Source of the DNA: Gemmiger sp. An194
GTDB taxonomy: Bacteria > Bacillota > Clostridia > Oscillospirales > Ruminococcaceae
Assembly: GCF_002160145.1 (NCBI RefSeq)
Contig: NZ_NFKA01000001.1
Coordinates: forward strand, 207,226 to 271,225
DNA length: 64,000 nucleotides
Direction: 5' to 3'
Part shown: positions 1 to 7,903 of the stretch, piece after piece
Numbering within the stretch: position 1 is the first letter of the stretch
How the letters are laid out: the number at the start of each line of letters is the position of its first letter
Program-made: the position numbers and the translations under genes
The notes under the pieces: generated by a model
Seen by the model: only the letters and a program-made list of their open reading frames with translations
Database searches by the model: none
Told to the model about the DNA's origin: nothing

Positions 1-1044
1 AAAAAGCTGGGCCGCTGCGCCCTGCTGGCGGTGCCCTACGGCCTGCTGGCGGCGGCAATTCTTATTTACAGCGCGGTGAACTACGCCTACTACGGTCTGT
101 TCGCGGTGAGTGATTTCTCCTCCGGTAGCTTTGCCGCGGCGGTGGGTGCCATGAGCCGGGTAAAAGCCGAGAAGTGGAAGCCTCTGTGCAGCGTGCCCAC
201 CGATGTACGCATGAAGCTGTACGAGGCGGTGCCCCAGCTCCAGCCCCTGGAATACTGGCTGGAGGAGGACGAGGACCTGCAGAACAGCTTCCGCAACCCG
301 GAGTTGGACGATTACCAGTCCGGCAGCTTCTACTGGGCGCTGCGCAAGGCTGCCTGGAACGAGGGCGTGTACGACAGCCCTCAGAAGGCGGAGGAATACT
401 GGCAGCAGCTGGCGGATGCCATCAACGCCCTGTGCGATTCCGGCCAGCTGGAAGCGAATGGCCCTGAGCGCAGCAGCACCACCCCGCCCATCCGGCTGGA
501 GTACGTGCCGGGTGTGCTCAGCGAGGGAATCAACAGCTTGTTCCATGCCCTCGCCTTTATGGACTGCTCTGCCTATTACCCGGACCAGCGCAGCCTGATT
601 TTGCCGGAGGATGAGGCCGTTTACGAGGCCTATCTGGGCCAGCAGGTGAACAGCGCGGCCCAGGCGGGCAGCGACCTGCCCTATTACAGCCCGCTGCAGA
701 AGCTGGTGTACACCGGCATGGAGGGTATCCGGCTGATTTATGAGATCGGAGTGCCCATCCTGTTTGTGGCGGCGGTCCTGCTGCAGGCAAAACAGGGCTT
801 TGCTCTCTTGCAGCTGCGCAAGCAAAAAGCCATTCAGCCCGGGCAGGCCCTGCTGTGGGTGCTGCTGCTGGGTCTGCTTGGAATGGCGCTGCTGCGCTGC
901 TTTATGATCGCGTTTGTGGAGGTGGCCTCCTTCAACATTGGCACCTCCACCATGTACCTTTCCACCGTGCATCCGCTGCTGCTGCTTTACAGCGGGGCCG
1001 GTATTCTGACCCTTTGGAGGAAAAATCAGTGGCAAACATCCTGA
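1..1044 (+). CDS. Polytopic membrane protein, 5' end missing
   Basis: The frame is open from base 1, so the true start lies left of the window; about 347 residues are visible. A hydrophobic segment lies at the visible N-terminus, followed by a roughly 200-residue, acidic, Trp/Tyr-rich extracytoplasmic stretch, then three membrane segments near the C-terminus with a basic loop (LRKQKA) between the first two. I do not recognise the family; it could be a transporter-associated or glycosyltransferase-like membrane protein, but no catalytic motif is visible. Its last 16 bases overlap the next gene, whose ribosome binding site (GGAGG, 1016-1020) lies inside this frame, so the two are probably co-transcribed and translationally coupled. 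Confidence 0.75.
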   Translation, partial: KKLGRCALLAVPYGLLAAAILIYSAVNYAYYGLFAVSDFSSGSFAAAVGAMSRVKAEKWKPLCSVPTDVRMKLYEAVPQLQPLEYWLEEDEDLQNSFRNPELDDYQSGSFYWALRKAAWNEGVYDSPQKAEEYWQQLADAINALCDSGQLEANGPERSSTTPPIRLEYVPGVLSEGINSLFHALAFMDCSAYYPDQRSLILPEDEAVYEAYLGQQVNSAAQAGSDLPYYSPLQKLVYTGMEGIRLIYEIGVPILFVAAVLLQAKQGFALLQLRKQKAIQPGQALLWVLLLGLLGMALLRCFMIAFVEVASFNIGTSTMYLSTVHPLLLLYSGAGILTLWRKNQWQTS

Positions 1045-2243
1045 TCGTGGGCGCGGGCGCGGCTGGTCTGATGGCCGCGGGCGCGGCCGTGCGGCTGGGC
1101 CATTCGGTTACTGTGCTGGAGCACACCGAAAAGCCCGGCCAGAAGCTGCTCATTACCGGCAAAGGCCGGTGCAATGTGACCAACAACTGCGACGAGAACA
1201 CCTTCTTGCAGAACGTGCGCACCAATCCTCGCTTTCTGTATTCCTCGCTCTACGCCTTTCCCCCGGCCAAGACCATGGAGCTGTTCGAGGAGCTGGGCGT
1301 TCCTTTGAAAACCGAGCGGGGCCGCCGGGTCTTCCCGGTGAGCGACCGGGCGGAGGACATCCGCCAGGCCCTTCTGCGCTATGCGGACGGGGCACAGATC
1401 TTATATGACGGGGCAAAAAAGCTGGTGATCGAGGAGGGCCGGGCCGTGGGCGTCGTGACCGAAAGCGGCCGACAGCTGAACGCGGACGCGGTGCTGGTGG
1501 CCACCGGCGGCGTGAGCTATCCGGTGACCGGCTCCACCGGCGACGGCTACCAGCTGGCCAAGCAGGCGGGCCACAAGATCGTGCCCACCGTGCCCAGTCT
1601 GTGCAGCCTGGTCTCGCCGGATGAGGACTGCCGGGCCATGATGGGCCTTTCGCTGAAAAACGTGACCCTCACCCTCTACCGGGACAAAAAGGCTGTGTTC
1701 ACCGAAATGGGTGAGATGCTGTTCACCCACTTCGGCATTTCCGGCCCGCTGACCCTGATGGCCTCCAGTTACATTAAGGATATGCAGAAGCATGCCTGGA
1801 AGGCGGTCATCGACCTGAAGCCTGCTCTGGACGAGGAGCAGCTGTATAAACGGGTCACCAACGACTTCGCCCTGCTGGCCAACAAGAGCGCCCAGGGCGC
1901 GCTGGTGAAGCTGCTGCCCGCCAGCATGCAGCCGGTGATGGTCAAACGCTGGGGCGTGGACCCGGCCACCCGGGCCAACCAGATCACCAAGGAGCAGAAG
2001 CGGGAGCTGGTGCGGCTGGTCAAGCACTGGGAGGTGCCCATCAGCAAGCGGGGCGACCTGGCCCACGCGGTGATCACCGCCGGCGGCGTGGACGTGAAGC
2101 AGGTGGACCCCAAAACCATGGAGTCCAAGCTCTGTCCGGGTCTTTACTTTGCCGGCGAGGTGCTGGACGTGGACGCCTACACCGGCGGCTACAATCTGCA
2201 GATCGCCTGGTGCACCGCCCAGGCCTTCGCTGCGAATTTGTGA
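1029..2243 (+). CDS. NAD(P)/FAD-dependent oxidoreductase, BaiN/HI0933 (YhiN) family
   Basis: A 404-residue flavoprotein. The N-terminus has the Rossmann dinucleotide motif (VGAGAAGLMAAG) a few residues in, then GKGRCNVTNN, typical of the HI0933/YhiN family. The C-terminus carries the second FAD-contacting block (GLYFAGEVLDVDAYTGGYNLQ). The GTG at 1029 was chosen because GGAGG sits 8 bases upstream and the Rossmann motif follows at once. Family members are soluble cytoplasmic flavoproteins; BaiN was linked to bile acid dehydroxylation in Clostridium scindens, but most homologues, including those beside cmk in clostridia as here, have no proven substrate. Housekeeping context argues against a bile-acid role. 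Confidence 0.88.
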   Translation: MANILIVGAGAAGLMAAGAAVRLGHSVTVLEHTEKPGQKLLITGKGRCNVTNNCDENTFLQNVRTNPRFLYSSLYAFPPAKTMELFEELGVPLKTERGRRVFPVSDRAEDIRQALLRYADGAQILYDGAKKLVIEEGRAVGVVTESGRQLNADAVLVATGGVSYPVTGSTGDGYQLAKQAGHKIVPTVPSLCSLVSPDEDCRAMMGLSLKNVTLTLYRDKKAVFTEMGEMLFTHFGISGPLTLMASSYIKDMQKHAWKAVIDLKPALDEEQLYKRVTNDFALLANKSAQGALVKLLPASMQPVMVKRWGVDPATRANQITKEQKRELVRLVKHWEVPISKRGDLAHAVITAGGVDVKQVDPKTMESKLCPGLYFAGEVLDVDAYTGGYNLQIAWCTAQAFAANL

Positions 2244-2272
2244 CACAGGCGGCGGGGCCGCTTTGCATAGAA

Positions 2273-2278
2273 TATAAT
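2273..2278 (+). promoter_or_regulatory. Candidate -10 box before cmk
   Basis: A perfect TATAAT lies 19 bases before the cmk start in an otherwise GC-rich gap. No convincing -35 hexamer stands 16-18 bases upstream, so this may only add to read-through from the preceding gene. Confidence 0.35.
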
Positions 2279-2297
2279 AGAAGGAAGTAAGGAAAAC

Positions 2298-2960
2298 ATG
2301 ATCTCTGTTGCCATCGACGGCCCCTCCGGGGCGGGAAAATCGACCCTTGCAAAACGCCTTGCCAAGGAGCTGGGCTACCTGTATGTGGACACCGGCGCCA
2401 TGTATCGTTCCATCGGCCTGTACGCCCTGCGCCAGGGCGTGGACCCCAGGGACGAGGCCGCGGTCACGGCTCTTCTGCCCCGGATTCAGATTGAGCTGCG
2501 CTATGTAAACGGCGCCCAGCGGGTGCTGCTGTGCGGCGAGGATGTGAGCGAGGCCATCCGGGCCGAGAACGTGGGCATGGCCACCAGTGCGGTGTCGGCT
2601 CATCCGCCGGTGCGCGCCTTCCTGCTGGAGCTGCAGCGGGGCATGGCCCGCACCCACGATATTCTGATGGACGGGCGGGACATCGGAACCGTGATTCTGC
2701 CCAACGCCACCGTGAAGATCTTCCTCACCGCCAGTGCAGAGGCCCGGGCTGACCGGCGCTTCAAGGAGCTGCAGGAGAAGGGCGTGGACACGGATTACCA
2801 GACCGTGCTGGAGGACATTCGCCGCCGGGATTATCAGGACAGTCACCGGGCCACCGCGCCGCTGCGTCAGGCCGAGGACGCCGTTCTGGTGGACACCAGC
2901 GAGCTGGATCTGGAACAGAGCTTCCAGGCCATGAAGAAGCTGATCCTGAGCCGGGTCTGA
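2298..2960 (+). CDS. cmk: Cytidylate kinase
   Basis: Phosphorylates CMP and dCMP with ATP to the diphosphates in pyrimidine nucleotide supply. The 220-residue protein has the usual length. It opens with the P-loop IDGPSGAGKSTLAKRLA (about residues 6-22), followed by the family signature YVDTGAMYR and the DGRDIGTVI block (about 126-134) that precedes the LID region with its RRR. A purine-rich ribosome site (GGAAGTAAGGA) precedes the ATG. It is followed after 43 bases by plsC and then ispH-rpsA, the order seen in many clostridia, which suggests a shared housekeeping transcript. Confidence 0.96.
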   Translation: MISVAIDGPSGAGKSTLAKRLAKELGYLYVDTGAMYRSIGLYALRQGVDPRDEAAVTALLPRIQIELRYVNGAQRVLLCGEDVSEAIRAENVGMATSAVSAHPPVRAFLLELQRGMARTHDILMDGRDIGTVILPNATVKIFLTASAEARADRRFKELQEKGVDTDYQTVLEDIRRRDYQDSHRATAPLRQAEDAVLVDTSELDLEQSFQAMKKLILSRV

Positions 2961-3003
2961 GCACCTGCAATCCAAGCAAAATCGAGAAAGGAAACAAGCG
3001 AGA

Positions 3004-3621
3004 ATGTTTTATGCGATTATGGTGACCGGCGCCTGGCTGATCTGGCATCTGGTCTTCCGCATCCGGGTGGTGGGCAAGGAGAACCTGCCCCGGGACGGCA
3101 AGGGCTTTGTACTGGCCCCCAATCATATCTCCGCCATCGACCCGGTGTTCGTGGTCATCGCCCGGTTCTGGGGCAAACGGATGCTGATCATGGCCAAGGA
3201 GGAACTGTTCGAGGTGAATCCGGTGCTGAGCTGGATGTTCCGCAATGTGGGCGTGTTCGGCGTGGAGCGGGGCAAGGGCGACACCGGCGCGGTGGAAGTG
3301 GCCGTTGATAAGGTGAAGAAGGGTCAGGGCCTTCTGATCTTCCCGGAGGGCACCCGCTCCAAGACCGGCGAGCCCGGCAAAATCAAGAGCGGCGCCTTTG
3401 TGGTGGCCAGTGCCGCCGGGGTGGATATGATCCCCTGCCGTATCATCTACCGGCACGGCCATATGAAGCTGTTCAGCGGGGTGAAGGTCTGCTTCGGCAA
3501 GCCCATCCCCGCCGCCGCGCTGGACATGGGCGAACACAAGTCTGCCGCAAAGCTGCGGGAGTGCAAGGCTATGCTGGCCGACGCCTGGGAAGAGCTGTAT
3601 CAGCAGAATAAGTTTGAATAA
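3004..3621 (+). CDS. plsC: 1-acyl-sn-glycerol-3-phosphate acyltransferase
   Basis: Transfers an acyl chain to lysophosphatidic acid, giving phosphatidic acid for membrane lipid synthesis at the inner leaflet. The 205 residues contain the acyltransferase boxes in order: NHISAIDP (the NHxxxxD catalytic block, about residues 39-46), an arginine-containing block around GVERGKGDTG, and FPEGTRS (about 114-120). A single hydrophobic N-terminal helix is the likely membrane anchor. Start: ATG preceded by GAAAGGAAAC. Lies between cmk and ispH-rpsA with short gaps, so probably in one transcript. Confidence 0.94.
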   Translation: MFYAIMVTGAWLIWHLVFRIRVVGKENLPRDGKGFVLAPNHISAIDPVFVVIARFWGKRMLIMAKEELFEVNPVLSWMFRNVGVFGVERGKGDTGAVEVAVDKVKKGQGLLIFPEGTRSKTGEPGKIKSGAFVVASAAGVDMIPCRIIYRHGHMKLFSGVKVCFGKPIPAAALDMGEHKSAAKLRECKAMLADAWEELYQQNKFE

Positions 3622-3660
3622 ACCCCGCCCAGGCGGGGCAGAATAAAGGGAGAAGCACCC

Positions 3661-5586
3661 ATGAAGATTTTGAAAGCCAAGACCGCCGGGTTCTGCTTTG
3701 GCGTGGATCGGGCAGTGAAGCTGACCTATCAGCTGGCCGAGGGAGGCCATAAGGTGGCCACCCTGGGCCCGCTGATCCACAACCCCCAGTGCGTGGCGGA
3801 CCTGGAGTCCAAGGGTGTGGTCACCGCCGCCGGGCTGGAGGATGTGCCCGACGGATACGAGGTGGTCATCCGCAGCCACGGCGTGGGCGCGGATGTGTAT
3901 GCCGCCATTGCCGAAAAGGGCCTGGTGCTGCACGACGCCACCTGCCCCTTTGTGGCCAAGATCCACCGCATTGCCAAGCGTGCCAGCGATGAGGGCAAAA
4001 CCCTGCTGGTGGCGGGTGACAAGGCCCATCCGGAGGTGCAGGGCATCGTTGGCCACACCAAAGGCGAGGTGTTTGTGTTCGCCGATTTGGATGAATTAAA
4101 GGCCTGGCAGGGCCCGAAAAATGGGCAAAATGGTATAATCGTGGTGGCACAGACCACATTTCAGGTAACAAAATGGTTAGAATGTACAAACTTTATAAAA
4201 AAAGACTATACAAACGCCGAGATTTTTGATACAATATGTAATGCGACGTGGACGAGGCAACAGGAGGCGGAAGACCTCAGCCGAAAATGCGACCTGATGG
4301 TCGTCATTGGAGGTCATCATTCTTCCAACACCCAAAAGCTTGTAAAAGTCGCTGAAAAACACACAAAGGCCGTTACGGTGGAGACCGCAAAGGAGCTTCT
4401 GCCGGAATGGTTTGAGGGTGTGGGCACAGTGGCCGTTACAGCCGGGGCTTCCACGCCATCGTCTATAATTGAGGAGGTACTTAACAGTATGAGTGAAGAA
4501 ATCCGTGAAGAGATGAGCTTTGCCGAGATGTTCGCAGAAAGCGAGGCTAATCTCAAGCCTGTTTTCGCAGGTAAGGTAGTGGAGGGCACTGTTACCAGCA
4601 TTACGCCCAACGAGGTGCAGGTTGATATCGGCACCAAACACACCGGTTTTGTGAAACTGAGTGAGCTTACCGACGACCCCGCAGCCCGTGCGGAGGATCT
4701 GGTCAAGGTTGGGGACAAGCTGGACCTCGTCGTTGAAAAAGTTAACGATCAGGAAGGCGTTGCCTACCTGTCCCGCAAGAAGCTGGAAGCCCGCAAGGGT
4801 CTGGAAGAGGTGGCCAAGGCCGCTGAGGAAGGCACCGTCATGGAAGGCGTTGTCACCGAGACCAACAAGGGCGGCGTGATCGTTCTGGTGAAGGGTGTGA
4901 AGGTATTCGTACCCCGCAGCCAGGCTACCATGCGCCGTGACGAGGACATCAACGCTCTGGTAAAGCAGAACGTGAAGCTGATCATCACCGAGTGCGCTGG
5001 CCGCAAGATCGTTGGTTCCATCAACAAGGTCACCGCCGAGGAGAACGCTGCCAAGCGTGAGGCCTTCTGGGCTGACGTTGAGGTTGGCAAGACCTACACC
5101 GGCGTTGTGAAGAGCCTGACCGCTTACGGTGCTTTCGTAGACATCGGCGGCGTGGACGGCCTGTGCCACATCAGCGAGCTGAGCTGGAACCGCATCAAGC
5201 ACCCCAGCGAGGTCGTTTCTGTGGGCGACACCATCGAGGTGTATGTGAAGGCTCTGGACCCCGAGAACCACAAGGTTTCCCTGGGCTACAAGAAGGCCGA
5301 GGACAACCCCTGGGAGAAGCTGAAGAACGAGTATCCCATCGGCAGCGAGTTCACCGCTCCCGTTGTGAGCATCACCAAGTTCGGTGCTTTCGTTCGCATC
5401 CTGCCCGGTGTGGACGGTCTGGTTCACATCTCCGAGATCAGCAACGAGCGCGTGGAGAAGGTTGGCGACGTGCTGAAGGTTGGCGATGAGGTCAACGTGA
5501 AGCTGCTGGATGTGGACTTCGACAAGAAGCGCATCAGCCTGTCCATGAAGGCTCTGCTGGACGACGAGGCCAGCGACGCCGAATAA
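3661..5586 (+). CDS. ispH-rpsA: Fused 4-hydroxy-3-methylbut-2-enyl diphosphate reductase (IspH) and ribosomal protein S1
   Basis: One 641-residue frame. Residues 1-276 are IspH, the 4Fe-4S enzyme making IPP and DMAPP in the last MEP-pathway step: cluster cysteines appear in GFCFGV, DATCPF and [10 protein letters not shown], and the part ends [14 protein letters not shown]. Residues from about 303 hold four S1 RNA-binding repeats starting near 303, 390, 475 and 560, the last two being the canonical high-affinity type. Such fusions are known in clostridia. A strong internal ribosome site and ATG (residue 277) sit exactly at the junction, so free S1 could also be made. The IspH C-terminal third is noticeably AT-rich with rare codons, unlike either flank. 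Confidence 0.95.
   Translation: MKILKAKTAGFCFGVDRAVKLTYQLAEGGHKVATLGPLIHNPQCVADLESKGVVTAAGLEDVPDGYEVVIRSHGVGADVYAAIAEKGLVLHDATCPFVAKIHRIAKRASDEGKTLLVAGDKAHPEVQGIVGHTKGEVFVFADLDELKAWQGPKNGQNGIIVVAQTTFQVTKWLECTNFIKKDYTNAEIFDTICNATWTRQQEAEDLSRKCDLMVVIGGHHSSNTQKLVKVAEKHTKAVTVETAKELLPEWFEGVGTVAVTAGASTPSSIIEEVLNSMSEEIREEMSFAEMFAESEANLKPVFAGKVVEGTVTSITPNEVQVDIGTKHTGFVKLSELTDDPAARAEDLVKVGDKLDLVVEKVNDQEGVAYLSRKKLEARKGLEEVAKAAEEGTVMEGVVTETNKGGVIVLVKGVKVFVPRSQATMRRDEDINALVKQNVKLIITECAGRKIVGSINKVTAEENAAKREAFWADVEVGKTYTGVVKSLTAYGAFVDIGGVDGLCHISELSWNRIKHPSEVVSVGDTIEVYVKALDPENHKVSLGYKKAEDNPWEKLKNEYPIGSEFTAPVVSITKFGAFVRILPGVDGLVHISEISNERVEKVGDVLKVGDEVNVKLLDVDFDKKRISLSMKALLDDEASDAE
4131..4139 (+). promoter_or_regulatory. 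Candidate internal extended -10 within ispH
   Basis: TGGTATAAT, a perfect extended -10 element of the form used by most promoters in this window, lies inside the IspH coding part and at the left edge of an AT-rich stretch (about 4100-4500). It could drive a shorter transcript encoding mainly the S1 part. There is no good -35 box, so this is a suggestion only. Confidence 0.4.
4472..4491 (+). promoter_or_regulatory. Internal Shine-Dalgarno and start codon for S1 part
   Basis: AGGAGGT (4472-4478) followed after 10 bases by an in-frame ATG (4489). The site is as good as any gene start in the window and falls precisely between the IspH and S1 domains. It predicts a separate 365-residue S1 product. 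Confidence 0.6.
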
Positions 5587-5601
5587 TCAAATGGCTTAAA
5601 A

Positions 5602-5632
5602 GCCGCCCGGCAGCTGCCGGGCGGTTTTTTTG
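5602..5632 (+). terminator. Rho-independent terminator after ispH-rpsA
   Basis: A long GC-rich stem (GCCGCCCGGCA pairing with TGCCGGGCGGT) followed by seven T. Closes the cmk-plsC-ispH-rpsA unit. Confidence 0.92.
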
Positions 5633-5679
5633 TTTGCCCAGTATTTACATGTAACCTACTAGGAATCAGGGCGAAAACA

Positions 5680-5688
5680 TGCTATACT
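5680..5688 (+). promoter_or_regulatory. Extended -10 promoter for the small membrane peptide and deoC
   Basis: TGCTATACT with the TGn extension; no clear -35. The same nine bases recur before the gene at 6698. It lies about 90 bases upstream of the first start codon of the unit. Confidence 0.55.
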
Positions 5689-5776
5689 GGAACTATTCCA
5701 GAGCAGGGCGGGCGGCGCTGCCACCACCGGCAGGCTGTTTTGCCCGGCACCTCAGGGAAAGGAGATCGTTGAGTTT

Positions 5777-5917
5777 ATGAAAGCGTTTCGTTTGACCGGC
5801 CTGATCCTTGGGATCGTGGGCGTGATCCTGTCCGTAACGGCGATTGTGTTCAGCGCGGTGGGCATGTACAAGGCCCGTCAGTGCAAGCAGTGCAAATTGG
5901 GAGGAAAAATTAAGTAA
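5777..5917 (+). CDS. 46-residue single-span membrane peptide coupled to deoC
   Basis: A short frame starting MKAFRLTG, with one hydrophobic helix (about residues 7-29) and a basic C-terminal tail carrying a CKQC cysteine pair. AAAGGAG lies 12-13 bases upstream of the ATG. The stop codon overlaps the deoC start as TAATG, so deoC translation is probably coupled to it; the deoC ribosome site (GGGAGGAAAAA) is inside this frame. The overlap and a preceding promoter support real expression. I know no family for it; it might be a leader peptide or a small membrane protein. Confidence 0.6.
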   Translation: MKAFRLTGLILGIVGVILSVTAIVFSAVGMYKARQCKQCKLGGKIK

Positions 5918-6582
5918 TGGATAAAAAAGAGATTCTGGCAAAGGTTGACCATACTCTGCTGAAGGCCGACGCCACCTGGCCCGACATTCAGAAGATCTGC
6001 GACGAGGCAATGGAAAACCACACCGCCTCCATCTGCATCAATCCCGGCTATGTGAAGCAGGCCTGCGAATACATGAAGGGCGCGATCCCTGTGTGCACCG
6101 TGGTAGGCTTCCCTCTGGGCGCAACCGACACTGCCACCAAGGTGTTCGAGGCCAAGACCGCTATTGAGAACGGCGCCGAGGAAGTGGACATGGTCATCAA
6201 CATCGGCCGCCTGAAGAACGGCGAGTATGACTTTGTGCGCGACGAGATCGCCGCCATCAAGAAGGCCATCGGCGACAAGGTGCTGAAGGTCATCATCGAG
6301 ACCTGCCTGCTCACCGATGCCGAGAAGGAAAAGATGTGCGACATCGTGTGCGAGGCTGACGCGGACTTCATCAAGACCAGCACCGGCTTCTCCACCGGCG
6401 GCGCCACCTTTGCGGACATCGAGCTGTTTGCCCGCTGCTGCCGCGGCCGCTGTAAGATCAAGGCTGCGGGCGGCATCTCCACCATCGAGGACATCGAGAA
6501 GTTCCTGGAGCTGGGGGCTGATCGTCTGGGCACCAGCCGCGCAGTGAAGATTCTGCAGGGCCTGGAGTCCAGCGGATATTAA
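5917..6582 (+). CDS. deoC: Deoxyribose-phosphate aldolase
   Basis: Cleaves 2-deoxyribose 5-phosphate to acetaldehyde and glyceraldehyde 3-phosphate in deoxynucleoside catabolism. The 221-residue length matches short bacterial DeoC. Visible motifs: DHTLLKADAT at the N-terminus, EVDMVINIG, KVIIETCLLTD, and FIKTSTGFSTGGAT containing the Schiff-base lysine (about K153), then KAAGGI with the second active-site lysine. Its ATG overlaps the stop of a 46-residue membrane peptide. No other deo genes are nearby, so it appears to be a lone salvage gene. Confidence 0.96.
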   Translation: MDKKEILAKVDHTLLKADATWPDIQKICDEAMENHTASICINPGYVKQACEYMKGAIPVCTVVGFPLGATDTATKVFEAKTAIENGAEEVDMVINIGRLKNGEYDFVRDEIAAIKKAIGDKVLKVIIETCLLTDAEKEKMCDIVCEADADFIKTSTGFSTGGATFADIELFARCCRGRCKIKAAGGISTIEDIEKFLELGADRLGTSRAVKILQGLESSGY

Positions 6583-6598
6583 TTCAATTAAAATTTTG

Positions 6599-6636
6599 AG
6601 CGGGCCGCCGGGGTTTTCCAACGGCGGCCCGCTTTT
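6599..6636 (+). terminator. Terminator after deoC
   Basis: Perfect stem GCGGGCCGCCG with CGGCGGCCCGC around an eight-to-ten-base loop, then a short T run (TTTT). Confidence 0.8.
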
Positions 6637-6638
6637 GG

Positions 6639-6668
6639 TTGAAAACTGCCCCCGTGAGATGCTATACT
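6639..6668 (+). promoter_or_regulatory. Promoter of the small membrane protein genes
   Basis: TTGAAA, 18-base spacer, TATACT with TGC extension. It starts immediately after the deoC terminator, making 6698-7724 an independent unit. Confidence 0.7.
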
Positions 6669-6697
6669 CAAAGCAAATAGGGAAACGGGGTGGCGGT

Positions 6698-7219
6698 ATG
6701 GGCAAAAAAATCGGCTGTGCGCTGGCGGCTTTTGCGGTGCTGGCGGGGCTCTGCTTTGTGTTGGGCTACACCAGGCCCATGACCCTGGAGCAGCTCTGCC
6801 CGGGCATCCGGCTGGAGGAGTGCCGGGCAGTCCGGGCCAGCTTTCGGCGCGGGAATACAGGGGAGGAAATCCCGCTTACCCTGCAAAAGGACGACGCGGC
6901 CTTTGCGCAGGTGACCGAGCTGCTGGAAACAGCCTCCTTCCGGCGCAGCCTGCTCAGCCTGTTTCCGCTGGGTGGCAAAAGCCATGCCCTGCAGCCGGAG
7001 GACTTCAAATGGCTGCTGCTTCTGGAATTTGGCGACACCCAACTGCCGGACGGCACTCAGGGCAGCGGGGTGCTGGTAGAGATAAATGACTTTTACGGAA
7101 CGCTGGAAATTTCCTATGCGGACGAGACCTGGCGCTGCAGCGTACCCAATCAGGAGGAATGGCGCAGCGCGGTGATGGAATGCCTGGAAATGGCAAACAA
7201 GAAGGAGGGGAACGCATGA
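6698..7219 (+). CDS. Membrane-anchored protein of unknown function
   Basis: A 173-residue protein with one N-terminal hydrophobic helix (about residues 5-24) and a soluble remainder, presumably extracytoplasmic. No family was recognised. The ATG at 6698 was chosen because the promoter at 6639-6668 lies just upstream and a GGGG-rich ribosome site precedes it; longer readings would begin inside the deoC terminator. Its stop overlaps the next start as ATGA, so it is coupled to the following small membrane protein. Confidence 0.7.
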   Translation: MGKKIGCALAAFAVLAGLCFVLGYTRPMTLEQLCPGIRLEECRAVRASFRRGNTGEEIPLTLQKDDAAFAQVTELLETASFRRSLLSLFPLGGKSHALQPEDFKWLLLLEFGDTQLPDGTQGSGVLVEINDFYGTLEISYADETWRCSVPNQEEWRSAVMECLEMANKKEGNA

Positions 7220-7449
7220 GCAGAAAAATGGTTTTGGGGTTGGTCCTCATGTGTATGGGGTTTTTTGGCGGGATTTTGCTGATCGGCGCCATGGTACTGA
7301 GCCCCATGAATCCCTGGAGCTACAACGGAATTACCGGCTGGTACGGCTGCCTCCTGGGAATGCGTCTACAGCTTCCGTTGGGGGTCTGTATTGCTGTGAC
7401 ACTGGCCGGATTCGCGCTCAGTGTGATTGAAGCATTCCGGAAAGAATAA
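7216..7449 (+). CDS. Small membrane protein, 77 residues
   Basis: Two hydrophobic segments (about residues 5-29 and 53-72) joined by a short aromatic loop containing NPWSYNGITGWYG. AAGGAGGGG stands just upstream of the ATG, which overlaps the previous stop by four bases. No family was recognised. It belongs to the three-gene unit 6698-7724. Confidence 0.68.
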   Translation: MSRKMVLGLVLMCMGFFGGILLIGAMVLSPMNPWSYNGITGWYGCLLGMRLQLPLGVCIAVTLAGFALSVIEAFRKE

Positions 7450-7478
7450 TCCCCAAAAGAGGAAAGGACGGAACGGAT

Positions 7479-7724
7479 ATGAAGCCTGCATTGGCGGGGA
7501 TTTTGACCTTTGTGGTATTTTTCTTTGGCAACAGCTATTTTCTGGGCGGGCTGGGTCAGCTGTGTCTGATCGGGGGCGATGCCTTTGTGAATTCCTATTT
7601 TGCCCCTATCATGACCGGTCTGGCGCTGCTGGCGGGCCTGGTGGTGGGCTGCACGCTGGCGTTGCTGCAAAAGTTGGACGCAGTGCAGAAGGCCCTGAAT
7701 GACAGGAAGTCCCATGAACAATAA
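7479..7724 (+). CDS. Small membrane protein, 81 residues
   Basis: Two hydrophobic segments (about residues 5-30 and 42-64) and a charged C-terminal tail with coiled-coil-like character (LQKLDAVQKAL). GAGGAAAGGA precedes the ATG. No family recognised; the layout resembles small holin-like or accessory membrane proteins, but nothing supports a specific role. Last gene of its unit, before a strong terminator. Confidence 0.62.
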   Translation: MKPALAGILTFVVFFFGNSYFLGGLGQLCLIGGDAFVNSYFAPIMTGLALLAGLVVGCTLALLQKLDAVQKALNDRKSHEQ

Positions 7725-7753
7725 CACCGGCACGCAGCGCGGCAAAACTGAGA

Positions 7754-7797
7754 AAACAGGTCCCGGACCCGAGGAAAGGGTCCGGGGCCTGTTTTTT
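7754..7797 (+). terminator. Terminator after the small membrane protein genes
   Basis: Stem ACAGGTCCCGGACCC with GGGTCCGGGGCCTGT and a six-T tail. Confidence 0.9.
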
Positions 7798-7861
7798 CGT
7801 TGTGCCGTTTGCTATCATGGAGAAGAGCAGAACATTTTGTAACAACTCCGAAAGATAGCGC

Positions 7862-7870
7862 TGCTATCAT
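7862..7870 (+). promoter_or_regulatory. Extended -10 promoter of the two-component/lipoprotein operon
   Basis: TGCTATCAT lies 33 bases before the response regulator start. The same nonamer also occurs at 7810-7818, so two tandem starts are possible. No good -35 is visible, which would suit an activator-dependent or autoregulated promoter. Confidence 0.45.
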
Positions 7871-7903
7871 CAGGGTGGAAACGGAAAACAGGGGGCATGA
7901 AGC

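Noticed and set aside
1401..2975. A 524-codon minus-strand frame opposite the flavoprotein and cmk genes.
   Set aside because: Antisense to well-supported genes and without motif.
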